Source of the DNA: Caulobacter rhizosphaerae
Lineage (GTDB): Bacteria; Pseudomonadota; Alphaproteobacteria; Caulobacterales; Caulobacteraceae
Direction: 5' to 3'
Assembly: GCF_010977555.1 (NCBI RefSeq)
Contig: NZ_CP048815.1
Coordinates: 1,418,501 to 1,482,500, forward strand
DNA: 64,000 nt
Shown here: positions 32,350 to 40,240 of the stretch, in pieces
How positions within the stretch are numbered: position 1 is the first letter of the stretch
Layout: every line of letters begins with the position of its first letter
Position numbers and translations under genes: made by a program
Notes under the pieces: model-generated
What the model was told of the DNA's origin: nothing
What the model saw: only the letters and a program-made list of their open reading frames with translations
Database searches by the model: none

Positions 32350-33132
32350 CTAAACCTGCTCGCCGTTGGTCTTGGTCAGGTGCGGGCCCATCACCACGGG
32401 CTGGCGCTCCAGGATCTGCCGGACCTTGCGCACCGCGGCCGAGGCGGGGCTGCGGCGCTGGCGCCAGAGCAGCAGCGCCATCGCCCCGCCAGTCGCCACG
32501 GCGAAGGCGACGGGCCCGAGCAGCCAGGCCGCGGCGGCCAGGGCGAAATAGTAGCCGCGCACCCCGGCGTTGAACGCCGACAGGGCGGGGTTGAGGATCG
32601 CGCCGGTGGCCTCGGCATATTCGTCCAGCACCGCGCGCGGCGACCACATCGGCGTCGCGCCGATGGCGGCCAGGCAGTAGTTCATCTGGCGGATCGACCA
32701 GATGAAGTCGAGCAGGCCCCGCGCCAGGGCCACCAGCACCACGCCCAGCTTGATCTGGAACACCAGGGTCGAGGCGGGGGCCAGCACGGCCAGGCCTTCG
32801 ATGCTCTTGAGCGCGCTGTCGCCGCCGAACAGCACGCCGGCCGCCGCGGCGATCAGGATCAGGTTGCTCGATGCGAAGAACGAGGCCGAGTTCAGCGCAT
32901 GGCCCAGCAGCTGGCCGTCCAGCAGGGCGATCTCGCGCACCGCCATCTCGGCCATCCACCGGCGGCGGATCACCGTCATGTCGGTGTTGATGACGTTCCG
33001 CTCCCGGCCCAGCCGCTTGAGCATCGGCTCGTAGAACAGCCAGCAGAACAGGAAAAACGCCAGGACCAGAAGGTCGATGACGGGCAGGGCCAGGAACTGC
33101 TTGGACAGGGCGTGGGAAAGCGAAGCATGCAT
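32350..33132 (-). CDS. DUF599 integral membrane protein
   Basis: A 260-residue protein with about four transmembrane segments: 'VIDLLVLAFFLFCWLFYE', 'SASFFASSNLILIAAAAGVL', 'VFQIKLGVVLVALARGLLDF' and a C-terminal pair around 'LAAAAWLLGPVAFAVATGGA'. The cytoplasmic loop 'RRRWMAEMAVREIALLDGQL' is the DUF599 signature. The function of the family is unknown. Ten bases separate its stop from the convergent MmcQ gene. Confidence 0.87.
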   Translation of the reverse strand: MHASLSHALSKQFLALPVIDLLVLAFFLFCWLFYEPMLKRLGRERNVINTDMTVIRRRWMAEMAVREIALLDGQLLGHALNSASFFASSNLILIAAAAGVLFGGDSALKSIEGLAVLAPASTLVFQIKLGVVLVALARGLLDFIWSIRQMNYCLAAIGATPMWSPRAVLDEYAEATGAILNPALSAFNAGVRGYYFALAAAAWLLGPVAFAVATGGAMALLLWRQRRSPASAAVRKVRQILERQPVVMGPHLTKTNGEQV

Positions 33133-33176
33133 GAGGCGAACTTAAGTCCGGAACGGGAGTCGGCGAAAGGGCGGTG

Positions 33177-34628
33177 TCAGTCCTCGAGAATCAGGCTGGT
33201 CTTGCCCGTGTCGCGAAGCAGCAGCGACACGGTCAGGCCCACGGCCATGATCGCCGACACATAGAGGTAGAAGCCGCTTTCCATGCCCTCGTGCTTGAAC
33301 CACAGGGCGACATATTCAGCCGTGCCGCCGAACGCGGCGTTGCCGATGGCGTAGGGCAGGGCAACGCCCAGGGCGCGGACATGGGCCGGGAACAGCTCGG
33401 CCTTCACCACCGCGCTGATGGCGGTGTAGCCCGACTGCACGAACAGGGCCGCGAAGATCAGGCCGAAGGCGACGACGGGGCTGGTCGCCTTGGCGGTCAG
33501 GCTGAACACCGGCCAAGCGATCAGGGCTCCGAGCCCGAAGGCGAAGACCAGCATGGTCTTGCGGCCGACCTTGTCCGAGGCCCAGCCGAACAGCGGCTGG
33601 ATCAGCATGAAGCCGGCCAGGGTGGCCAGGTTGATACCTCCGGCCGTGGCCTTGTCGAAACCGGCCGTGTTGACCAGGAACTTCAGCATGTAGGTGGTGT
33701 AGGCGTAGAAGGCCAAGGAACCGGCGGCGGTCAGGCCGATGATCGCCAGGGTCTGCCCCGGATGACGCAAGACCAGGGGCGCGGCAAGGGCGACATAGGT
33801 GGCGACCAGCAGAACGACCGCGACGTACTGCGACCTCGTCGCGGCTGGCGTGTCGGTGAAGCCCCAGATCATGGACGCCACGGTGGCCACCAGCAGCCCG
33901 ACTACCCAGACGACCTGCCGACGGCTGATCGGGTCGCGGGCGCCGGCGTTCTGGTGCGACGCGCTTTCCTCGATGCCGGTGCGGATCCAGAACACCACCA
34001 CGGCCAGGGCCGCGCCGACGAAGAACGGGATGCGCCAGCCCCACTCGGCCAGGTCGGCCTTGCTCAGGCTGTTTTGCAGGATCACCAGCACCAGGGCGGC
34101 CACCAGTTGGCCCATGATCAGGGTCACGTACTGGAAGCTGGACCAGAAGCCGCGCCGCTTCCGCCCGGCCATCTCGCTCATATAGGTGGCGCTGGCCCCG
34201 TACTCGCCGCCGACCGACAGGCCCTGCAGCAGGCGGGCCAGCAGCAGGATCATCGGCGCGGCGTCGCCGATCTTCGCGTGGCCGGGGCACAGGGCGATGA
34301 TCAGCGAGCCGACGCACATCAGGCCCACCGCCAGGGTCAGGCCGGCCTTGCGGCCCTTGTGATCGGCGTAGAGGCCCATCAGCCAGGCCCCGACGGGGCG
34401 CGCCCCGAAGCCGACGGCGAAGATGGCGGCGGTCTGCATCAGCTGGGCGGTCTGGTCGCCCTTGGGGAAAAAGACCTTGGCGAAATAGATCGAGAAGGCC
34501 GCGTAGGCGAACCAGTCGTACCATTCGACCAGGTTGCCGGCCGATCCGCCGAGGATGGCCCGCGTCCGGCGCCAGGCGCTCAAGGGCGCGACCGTCTCTG
34601 GCGGCGTCGCCGCGGCGGTGTCGGTCAT
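33177..34628 (-). CDS. MFS metabolite:proton symporter (alpha-ketoglutarate permease type)
   Basis: A 483-residue transporter with 12 predicted membrane segments. 'SAGNLVEWYDWFAYAAFSIY' in TM1, 'GFGARPVGAWLMGLYADHKGRK' in the TM2-3 loop and 'LLQGLSVGGEYGASATYMSE' in TM4-5 are signatures of the metabolite:H+ symporter family (KgtP, ProP, ShiA). Similarity of these blocks is closest in style to KgtP, so a dicarboxylate such as 2-oxoglutarate is likely, but the substrate is not proven. No neighbouring catabolic gene is present. Confidence 0.9.
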   Translation of the reverse strand: MTDTAAATPPETVAPLSAWRRTRAILGGSAGNLVEWYDWFAYAAFSIYFAKVFFPKGDQTAQLMQTAAIFAVGFGARPVGAWLMGLYADHKGRKAGLTLAVGLMCVGSLIIALCPGHAKIGDAAPMILLLARLLQGLSVGGEYGASATYMSEMAGRKRRGFWSSFQYVTLIMGQLVAALVLVILQNSLSKADLAEWGWRIPFFVGAALAVVVFWIRTGIEESASHQNAGARDPISRRQVVWVVGLLVATVASMIWGFTDTPAATRSQYVAVVLLVATYVALAAPLVLRHPGQTLAIIGLTAAGSLAFYAYTTYMLKFLVNTAGFDKATAGGINLATLAGFMLIQPLFGWASDKVGRKTMLVFAFGLGALIAWPVFSLTAKATSPVVAFGLIFAALFVQSGYTAISAVVKAELFPAHVRALGVALPYAIGNAAFGGTAEYVALWFKHEGMESGFYLYVSAIMAVGLTVSLLLRDTGKTSLILED

Positions 34629-34700
34629 GTCGCCCCCTGTGTCATTGGGGAGGGACCTTAGGCGAACATGGGTCGCCGGGGGAAGGGCGTCGGCGTGGCC

Positions 34701-34727
34701 GGGGGCGCACGCGAGCGCGTGTCCCCC
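34701..34727. terminator. GGGGACA-type palindrome (variant copy) 3' of the DUF3309 gene
   Basis: The arms GGGGGCGCACGCG and CGCGTGTCCCCC form an almost perfect hairpin with one extra base. It is 20 bp past the DUF3309 stop on the minus strand and matches the palindromes at 27800, 40781 and 44548 in outer arms and position. Confidence 0.55.
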
Positions 34728-34746
34728 AGCGCGACCCCGGGGGGCG

Positions 34747-34902
34747 CTAGATCCTGCCGAGCAGGACCAGGATGATGATGATGATCAGGATCAGACCCAG
34801 GCCGCCGGAGGGGTAGTAGCCCCACGAACGGCTGTGACCCCAGGTCGGCAGGGCGCCGATCAGGGCCAGGATCAGGATGATGATGAGGATCGTGCCGAGC
34901 AT
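34747..34902 (-). CDS. DUF3309 small membrane protein
   Basis: A 51-residue protein read on the minus strand from ATG 34902 to TAG: MLGTILIIILILALIGALPT, then WGHSRSWGYYPSGGLGLILI and a second hydrophobic stretch ending GRI. Two membrane helices flank a Trp/Tyr/Ser/Gly-rich turn, exactly the DUF3309 pattern. Length and sequence are those of the family. The function is unknown, though members occur widely in proteobacteria and are often stress-associated. Missed by length-filtered gene calling. Confidence 0.92.
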   Translation of the reverse strand: MLGTILIIILILALIGALPTWGHSRSWGYYPSGGLGLILIIIIILVLLGRI

Positions 34903-35001
34903 GTCCGTCTCCGTTGCATCCAAGCGCCCCGCGCGCCGGGGTTCAGGCGGAGGGAATGCAAGAAGCTCGGCAGAGGTTCCGAAACGCCGCTCGGGCGCGT
35001 C

Positions 35002-35400
35002 CTAACCGCCCGGGCAGTCCTCGGCCTTGCGCAGGCCCACGGCCCACAGGGCGCCGATCACCGCGCCCTTGACGCGAGGCAGCAGCAGCAGGGTCAGGGC
35101 GGCCAGCGGCAGCACCGTCAGCGGCACCACCAACGCGGGCGACATCTTCCAGATGAACGGGAACAGCAGCAGCGGGGCGACGACCAGGTGCCCGATAATC
35201 AGGATCGTGAAATAGGCCGGGCCGTCGTCGGCCGGATAGCGCGCCAGGTCATGGCCGCAGACCTCGCAGTCGAGATCGACCTTCAGGTAACGCGTGTACA
35301 GCCGCCCCTCACCGCAGTTGGGACAGCGGTGGCGGACGCCGCGCTTCATGCCGGTCAGCATGCTGACCGGAGGCGGGCAGGAAGAGATCTGCTCGTTCAT
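35002..35400 (-). CDS. DUF983 zinc-ribbon membrane protein
   Basis: A 132-residue protein from ATG 35400 (MNEQISSCPP). A four-Cys zinc ribbon 'RHRCPNCGEGRLYTRYLKVD' with 'CEVCGHDLARYPADDGPAYF' is followed by two membrane helices ('FTILIIGHLVVAPLLLFPFI' and 'VVPLTVLPLAALTLLLLPRV'). This is the DUF983 architecture, which in alphaproteobacteria is often linked to respiratory oxidase functions. No cytochrome genes are near. Confidence 0.9.
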   Translation of the reverse strand: MNEQISSCPPPVSMLTGMKRGVRHRCPNCGEGRLYTRYLKVDLDCEVCGHDLARYPADDGPAYFTILIIGHLVVAPLLLFPFIWKMSPALVVPLTVLPLAALTLLLLPRVKGAVIGALWAVGLRKAEDCPGG

Positions 35401-35649
35401 GGGCGTCGATATGACTCCACGGCGCGGCCAGTGAAAGGGGGCGCACGGTCGCATGCGCCATTTTGAATCAGATTTCGTTGAGATGAACGGCTGTCGACTG
35501 AAGAATTCGCCCGAAAGGCGAGCAATAGAAATGTCGTTACTGGAGCCGGTTAACCACACCTATTACGGCGTCCTGTGGGTAAGTCGCCGTGCGTTCTGGA
35601 AAAACCCGCCGCGAGCGGCACTGCGCCGCGGCCTAGCTTAACTATGTCG
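35401..35649. other. Intergenic stretch upstream of the DUF983 gene
   Basis: This gap of about 250 bases has no supported gene. It should contain the DUF983 promoter on the minus strand. A 62-codon plus-strand frame (35453-35641) shows no family resemblance. GGTTAACCACACC near 35547-35560 contains a single CtrA-like half-site (TTAACC), which is weak on its own. Confidence 0.5.
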
Positions 35650-35686
35650 GGGTTCGCGGACTCCGGTCGCCTGGAGTCCGCAACCC
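35650..35686. terminator. Strong hairpin 3' of the entericidin-like gene
   Basis: The arms GCGGACTCC and GGAGTCCGC form a perfect 9-bp stem, extended by GGTT/AACC with a one-base bulge. It begins 13 bp past the stop of the entericidin-like gene on the minus strand. No T-run follows, so it is a probable rather than certain terminator. Confidence 0.6.
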
Positions 35687-35698
35687 TCGATCCTGCGA

Positions 35699-35833
35699 CT
35701 ATTTGGCGTCCTTGGCGGTGTTGGTCACGGCCCGGCCGGCGGCCGACACGTCCTGACCAACGCCGGCGACGGTGTTGCAGGCCGAAACCATCAGGGCGGC
35801 GGCCACGGTGGCGAGGATCACGATCTTGCGCAT
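35699..35833 (-). CDS. Entericidin A/B-like small lipoprotein
   Basis: A 44-residue lipoprotein precursor: MRKIVILATVAAALMVSACN, then TVAGVGQDVSAAGRAVTNTA and KDAK. The lipobox VSAC places the lipidated Cys at residue 19. The 'CNTVAGVGQDVSAAG' core is the entericidin EcnA/EcnB signature (Pfam family of stress-induced lipoproteins). In E. coli, EcnA/B form an antidote/toxin pair; here only one gene is present. It lies in a region where the longest opposite frames are spurious, and it is easy to miss by size. Confidence 0.92.
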   Translation of the reverse strand: MRKIVILATVAAALMVSACNTVAGVGQDVSAAGRAVTNTAKDAK

Positions 35834-35975
35834 GAGGAGGTCTCTGAAGTTAGGGAAACAGCATCGGACCTTAACCTTGGCCCAGGACCAGGTTCAAGCG
35901 CGTCACCACGGCGAAGTCATGGCGCCTGGCGACTGTCGGCATCAAGGGTCTGGTCAGCGAACTCCGGCGCCGGGA

Positions 35976-36221
35976 TCAGCCTTCGCCGTCGGCGCTGGAG
36001 CCGTTCGAGCGCAGGGGGCTCTCGACCACGCCGAAGTCCCGCGAGCGCATCTTGCCGTCGGCCAGTTGGACGCCGTCGACCTCCAGGCCGCGCTTGAGCA
36101 GTTCGCGAACTGCGGCGGCGCGGCTGGGCATGCGGCGTGCGAAGCGCCAGTCGTCCAGCGCGGCGAGCTCTTCCTGCGTGAGCATGATCTGCAGGCGTTC
36201 GGGTCGAGTCAGGTCGTTCAT
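35976..36221 (-). CDS. Small ribbon-helix-helix-like protein
   Basis: An 81-residue protein from ATG 36221 (MNDLTRPERLQIMLTQEELA). 'RLQIMLTQEELAALDDWRFA' followed by 'MPSRAAAVRELLKRGL' has the strand-helix-helix pattern of RHH/CopG-type DNA-binding domains, with a polar tail. The longer frame from 36329 adds an N-terminus without RHH features. It is divergent from the histidine kinase gene across an AT-rich 309-bp region and may be autoregulatory. No toxin partner is adjacent. Confidence 0.75.
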   Translation of the reverse strand: MNDLTRPERLQIMLTQEELAALDDWRFARRMPSRAAAVRELLKRGLEVDGVQLADGKMRSRDFGVVESPLRSNGSSADGEG

Positions 36222-36530
36222 GGGGTCTCGGCCCCCGGGAAAGGGGCGGCTCTCCTTCTTGTCCGGTAGAGCTAACGCGCGAGCGCCGCCATCGGGTTCC
36301 AGGGACACGTAAAGACCGCACTTGGCCAAAAATACGCCACTTACTCATTTAGCGCGATAGGCTGTGTGCGCTCAGCATACTCCAAGTGATTAAAGGTCCT
36401 TATATAAGTTAGTTGTAAGTCGAGTTCCCGACACGACGCGACCTGTGCCTCATGTGAGATAGAAGTATGATTCCTTGTCTAATTAAATGGTCGCTTTTCT
36501 ATCTGGATTGTGCTCAAGTGAGGTGACGGA
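36222..36530. promoter_or_regulatory. AT-rich divergent promoter region between RHH-like and histidine kinase genes
   Basis: The stretch from about 36330 to 36520 is clearly less GC-rich than its surroundings, with TTATATAAG near 36410 and TAATTAAATG near 36481. It contains no supported gene and presumably holds promoters for both divergent genes. No clear operator palindrome was found. Confidence 0.5.
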
Positions 36531-37283
36531 ATGTCCTGCCGCCTTACTGAAAGCCCCCGAGCCATGGACGTCGAACGCCGAGACTTCGGCGATGCGGTCG
36601 TTCGCCATGTCGGGTCTGATGACCGGCTTAGCGAAGCCCAGCATCGCATCGCCAACAACCTGGCCCTGATCGCGGGGTACACCCGCTTGCAGGCGACCCG
36701 GCTGCACAAGGCGGGCCAACCGCTGTCGGCTCGCGAGGCCTGCATCGCGATGGAGGAGGTGGCCGCCCGGATCGAGACCGTCGGCGAACTGCATCGCCTG
36801 CTGTCGGGCGCGCCCGGCGAAGACGAGGACGGCATCGACCTTGGCCGTTTCCTGGCCAAGCTGTGCACCAGCCTTATGGAGACCGTCAGCTTCGCCGGCG
36901 ACACCATCATCACTCACAGGGATTCGGGCGGCTGCATGGTGCGGGCCGATCAGGCCACGCCGGTCGCCCTGATCGTCAGCGAGCTAGTGACGAACGCCCT
37001 GAAATACGCCCACCCCTCGGGCGTGGCGGGCCGGATTCAGGTGTCCTGCCGTTCGGTCGGCAGCGGCCTGGTGGTCGAGGTGACCGACGATGGCGTGGGA
37101 CTGAGCGAGACGTTCGACCCTCACACCGACGGCGGTCTGGGCTTTCGGGTGGTGCGCGGCCTGACGCGGCAGCTCGGCGCGAAGCTGGTCTATGAGTCCG
37201 GCGGCCTTGGCCTGACCGTACGGCTGCTCCTCGATTCCGACGAGGAACACCGGGTCATCCCGCTGTGGCCCGATCGCGGCTGA
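36531..37283 (+). CDS. Orphan sensor histidine kinase, HisKA_2 type
   Basis: A 250-residue soluble kinase without PAS, GAF or membrane sensor. The dimerisation/phosphoacceptor block 'SEAQHRIANNLALIAGYTRL' puts the phospho-His at residue 38 and has the H-R-x-x-N-N-L form of HisKA_2/HWE-like kinases. The ATPase domain carries the N-box 'SELVTNALKYAHP' (Asn 155), 'DDGVGL' (G1) and 'GGLGFRVVRGL' (G2). It resembles the general-stress and light-response kinases of alphaproteobacteria, but no response regulator is encoded nearby. GAGGTG upstream supports ATG 36531. Confidence 0.88.
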   Translation: MSCRLTESPRAMDVERRDFGDAVVRHVGSDDRLSEAQHRIANNLALIAGYTRLQATRLHKAGQPLSAREACIAMEEVAARIETVGELHRLLSGAPGEDEDGIDLGRFLAKLCTSLMETVSFAGDTIITHRDSGGCMVRADQATPVALIVSELVTNALKYAHPSGVAGRIQVSCRSVGSGLVVEVTDDGVGLSETFDPHTDGGLGFRVVRGLTRQLGAKLVYESGGLGLTVRLLLDSDEEHRVIPLWPDRG

Positions 37284-37433
37284 AAAAATCGCGTCCTAGG
37301 GTTTTACCTGATGGCGGCGGGGCGCCAGGATGTTGCAACCTGGGCGCGCCTGCGGGTGTCGAGGTGTCCTCCCCCCGATTCCTTCCGACCGCCGGGCCGC
37401 CTTTTTCCGACGGGGCGGGTCCGACCGCAGGCC

Positions 37434-37493
37434 GAGAGCCGGCCGGGGTGTCCCGACGCACGAATTCGGCCGGCTCTCCCCCAAGGTTTTTTC
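37434..37493 (+). terminator. Plus-strand intrinsic terminator downstream of the histidine kinase
   Basis: A 12-bp perfect stem (GAGAGCCGGCCG at 37434-37445 with its complement at 37467-37478) is followed after nine bases by TTTTTT. It points in the direction of the kinase gene, 150 bp past its stop, and just precedes the end of the convergent gene at 37495. Its distance from the kinase leaves room for an independent short transcript. Confidence 0.65.
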
Positions 37494-37494
37494 G

Positions 37495-38055
37495 TCAGGG
37501 CGCCGTCTTGGCGCCTGACTGCGCGGCGTCCGGCGCTTCCTCGACGGGCATGTCCAGGTCGCCCAGGCCCGCAGCCTTGATGGCGTCCCGCAGCTTGGTG
37601 ACCGGCTCGCCGGTTCCGGTGGTGAAGGTCAGCGCGCCGGGCTCGGCGCGATTTTCGGCGACGTTGCTGAAGGCTGGGCCGCCGGGCGCATCGGGGTTCA
37701 GGGCGACGGCGTAGGTCTCGCCCGGCAGGGTCGTGCACAGCAGGACGAAGGTCTTGTTGTCGTTCAGCAGGCGCGGCGTCTTCAGGCAGTTCAGCTTGTC
37801 GCCGCCCGCTCCCAGGCCGTAGGCGAAGTCGCGGGGCGTCATCTGCTGGTCGAACACCACCTTCAGCACCAGCACGCCCGGGGCGATCGCCTCGCCGTTG
37901 GCGGGCCAGGTGGCGACCACCTTGGGCTTCTGGGTCGGCGGCATGACCGTCACGGGCGAGACCGGCGTCGGCGTCTCGGCCGGCGGCCTGGTCGCCTGAG
38001 CCAGCACGGGGCCGGCCGCGAGGCTGGCGAGCAGGGCGAGGAGGAGAGCGCGCAT
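37495..38055 (-). CDS. Exported protein with Ig-like (Big_5-type) domain
   Basis: A 186-residue secreted protein from ATG 38055 (MRALLLALLASLAAGPVLAQ, cleavage after LAQ). After a Pro/Thr-rich linker comes 'PANGEAIAPGVLVLKVVFDQ', the start of a bacterial Ig-like domain, with two Cys ('LNCLKTPRL' and 'VLLCTTLPG') likely bridged. The C-terminal 35 residues are Ala/Pro-rich. The function is unknown; it may be an envelope protein. Confidence 0.75.
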   Translation of the reverse strand: MRALLLALLASLAAGPVLAQATRPPAETPTPVSPVTVMPPTQKPKVVATWPANGEAIAPGVLVLKVVFDQQMTPRDFAYGLGAGGDKLNCLKTPRLLNDNKTFVLLCTTLPGETYAVALNPDAPGGPAFSNVAENRAEPGALTFTTGTGEPVTKLRDAIKAAGLGDLDMPVEEAPDAAQSGAKTAP

Positions 38056-38115
38056 GGCGATCAACGTGTGGTCAAAGCGCGGCGTTCTCAAGGCGCCGCT
38101 TGAGGTGAACGCGAT

Positions 38116-38298
38116 CTAGCGCGTCATCCAGGGCTTGCTCTTGCTGCTCGAGGCGGCGGCGGCGGCTTGCTCGCGCTGGAAGCGGCCGCCGCGCGGCGGC
38201 TGCGGCTTGGCGGCGAGCGCGGCCTTCTTCAGGCGCAGGGCGCGCTGGATCGGGGTTTCGCCGGGAATGTCGGGAAGGTCGTCGGTCTTGTCGGTCAT
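38116..38298 (-). CDS. Small basic conserved-type hypothetical protein
   Basis: A 60-residue protein: MTDKTDDLPDIPGETPIQRA, then a Lys/Ala/Arg-rich middle and a Ser/Ala/Lys tail. The N-terminal acidic and C-terminal basic halves and the 'PGETPIQRALRLKKAAL' helix look like a genuine small protein of this order, but I do not recognise a named family. It is downstream of no gene in tandem and overlaps nothing. Confidence 0.6.
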   Translation of the reverse strand: MTDKTDDLPDIPGETPIQRALRLKKAALAAKPQPPRGGRFQREQAAAAASSSKSKPWMTR

Positions 38299-38425
38299 GG
38301 GCGGTTTCTAGCACGATCGCCGACCGCGCGTCCCGGCCGGCGCGCAGCCGAGGGCCGTTGCCACGGGTGTCGATCTGTCTCAACCTTGGGTCATGCCATG
38401 AGGCCGGTGTGCGGGGGAGATTGTG

Positions 38426-39322
38426 ATGGGTCTGGGTGTGAACCGGCGAGGCCTGCTGGCCGCGGGGCCCCTGTTGATGCTGGGCGGCGCCGGCCCGGCG
38501 ACGGAGGCCGATCTTCCGGGCGAGACCATCGCCCTGTGGCCCGGCGCAGCCCCCGGCGGCGAGGCGGTGAAGGCCGCCGAGCGGCGCGTGCCCTACAACT
38601 GGCCGGACGGCCGCGTCGATTACAGCATCGTGGGCGTCACCCGCCCGACCCTGACGATCTATCGGCCCGTCGGCGCCCTGCCGCCGAAGTTCGCCGTGCT
38701 GGTGTTGCCGGGCGGCGGGTTCAACAAGGTGGTGATCGACAAGGAAGGCCACGACGTCGCCCGCTGGCTGGCGGGGCAGGGGATCGCGGCCGGCGTGCTG
38801 CTTTACCGCCTGCCGACCGACCGCTGGTCCGCAGGCGTCGACGCGCCGCTGCAGGACGCCCAGCGCGCCTTGCGACTGCTGAAGGCCAAGGTCGGGGCGT
38901 CTCGGACTGGAGCCTTGGGCTTCTCCGCCGGCGCGACCCTGGCGGCGGCCTTGGCCTCACGGGGCGCCGCGCCGCTCTATCCGCCGGTCGACGCCCTGGA
39001 CGGCCGGCCAGTGCTGCCCGATTTCATCGGCCTGGGCTACGTCTGGCTGACCACGCCCAAGCCCCGGGGGCCGGAATGGACACCGTTCCACGGCTTCACC
39101 GTCCCGACCCAGGCCTTCATCTTTCATGCCGCCGATGATCCCAAGGTCCCGATCGCCAACGCTCGCGAAGGCGCGGCGGCGATCCGTGCGGCGGGCGGCC
39201 AAGCCGAGGTGCATGAATATCCGACCGGCGGCCACGGCTTTGCCCTGCGCTCGCCGCCCGACGCGCCGGAAGCGGCCTGGGCCGGCCAGTTCCTGGCCTG
39301 GCTGGACCGCCTGGGCGGCTGA
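38426..39322 (+). CDS. Exported alpha/beta hydrolase (acetylxylan esterase/BD-FAE-like)
   Basis: A 298-residue esterase-like protein. The N-terminus MGLGVNRRGLLAAGPLLMLG has a twin-arginine-like RR and a hydrophobic stretch. 'VLVLPGGGFNKVVIDKEGHD' is the oxyanion-hole region, 'GALGFSAGATLAAAL' holds the nucleophile Ser (GxSxG), 'HAADDPKVPI' the Asp and 'TGGHGF' the His. This suits carbohydrate deacetylases secreted for polysaccharide degradation. ATG 38426 is chosen over GTG 38423 because of the GGGGGAG spacing. Confidence 0.85.
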   Translation: MGLGVNRRGLLAAGPLLMLGGAGPATEADLPGETIALWPGAAPGGEAVKAAERRVPYNWPDGRVDYSIVGVTRPTLTIYRPVGALPPKFAVLVLPGGGFNKVVIDKEGHDVARWLAGQGIAAGVLLYRLPTDRWSAGVDAPLQDAQRALRLLKAKVGASRTGALGFSAGATLAAALASRGAAPLYPPVDALDGRPVLPDFIGLGYVWLTTPKPRGPEWTPFHGFTVPTQAFIFHAADDPKVPIANAREGAAAIRAAGGQAEVHEYPTGGHGFALRSPPDAPEAAWAGQFLAWLDRLGG

Positions 39323-39365
39323 GCCGGTCCTGGCGTCACGGCTCCGCTTGAGGCATCGTCGCCGC

Positions 39366-40178
39366 GTGGGCGACTCGGCGATCAACGGCAGGACCTGGAA
39401 CGAGGCCGAACAGGACCTGGTGGTCGGCGACTATCTGGTCATGCTCGACAAGACGATGTCCGGCCGCGCCTACGATCCGGCCAACCACCAGCGCGCCTTG
39501 CGGTTCGTCACCAACCGATCGGGTGGAGCGATCACCTTTCTGCAGGGTGAGATCTCGGCGGTGCTGACCCTGATCGGCCTGCCGACCCTGAACGATCATC
39601 CGCCGCGCTGGGACTTCGGCGACGGCCTGGTCGACGCGATCGACCGCTGCTTGAGCGCGCGGCCGGGCGTCCTCAAGGACCTGGCCCAGCCGCTGGCCCT
39701 GCTGGGCCAGGCCGGCGCCCCGATCCTGGCCGAAGGCGCCCCGTCGCTGGCCCGTCATGCCCCGTCCAGCGAGCGCGCCCAACGGCTGGTCGCCAAGTTC
39801 GACCCCGCCGTCCGCGATCACGGGGCCCGGATCCTGGCCCGGATCGGTCTCGCCGCGGCCCTGGTCCACGAGCAGCGCCGGCTGGAGGAACGCGGCCGCC
39901 CGGACCTCGCCGCCCAGGTCCGCCTGGCCCTGCCGCCCGCCGACGAGGGGTGCGACCTAGTCAGCTTCAGCCGCACGGGCGCGCCCCGCCGCATAGCCGT
40001 GAAGACCACCACCGGCGGTCCGGCCACGCCCTTCCATCTGACCCTCGCCGAGGAAGCCTTGCGCACGGCGCAGCCGGAGGTCTTCGTCATCCACCGCCTG
40101 TACGACGTGGCGCGGGAGGCGCGGATGTTCCGGGTGAGGACGACCCAGCCGGCCACCTTGCCGGCGGCTGTCTCCTAG
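39366..40178 (+). CDS. DUF3883 domain protein
   Basis: A 270-residue cytoplasmic protein starting GTG 39366 (VGDSAINGRTWNEAEQDLVV). The N-terminal part 'WNEAEQDLVVGDYLVMLDKT' with 'NRSGGAITFLQGEISAVL' is typical of the group. The C-terminal 'PRRIAVKTTTGG' to 'FVIHRLYDV' block is the DUF3883/restriction-endonuclease-like nuclease fold with a V-K-T core. Such domains occur in defence and restriction proteins. The nuclease role is inferred. Confidence 0.75.
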   Translation: MGDSAINGRTWNEAEQDLVVGDYLVMLDKTMSGRAYDPANHQRALRFVTNRSGGAITFLQGEISAVLTLIGLPTLNDHPPRWDFGDGLVDAIDRCLSARPGVLKDLAQPLALLGQAGAPILAEGAPSLARHAPSSERAQRLVAKFDPAVRDHGARILARIGLAAALVHEQRRLEERGRPDLAAQVRLALPPADEGCDLVSFSRTGAPRRIAVKTTTGGPATPFHLTLAEEALRTAQPEVFVIHRLYDVAREARMFRVRTTQPATLPAAVS

Positions 40179-40240
40179 TCCTGCCCGGTTGTCTGCCTTC
40201 CGTACCGGGGAGCGGATCACAACCCGACAGGAGGTTGACC

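Noticed and set aside
35453..35641. 62-codon plus-strand frame upstream of the entericidin-like gene
   Set aside because: No recognisable features, it ends in a GC-rich Arg/Ala tail, and no ribosome binding site is seen.
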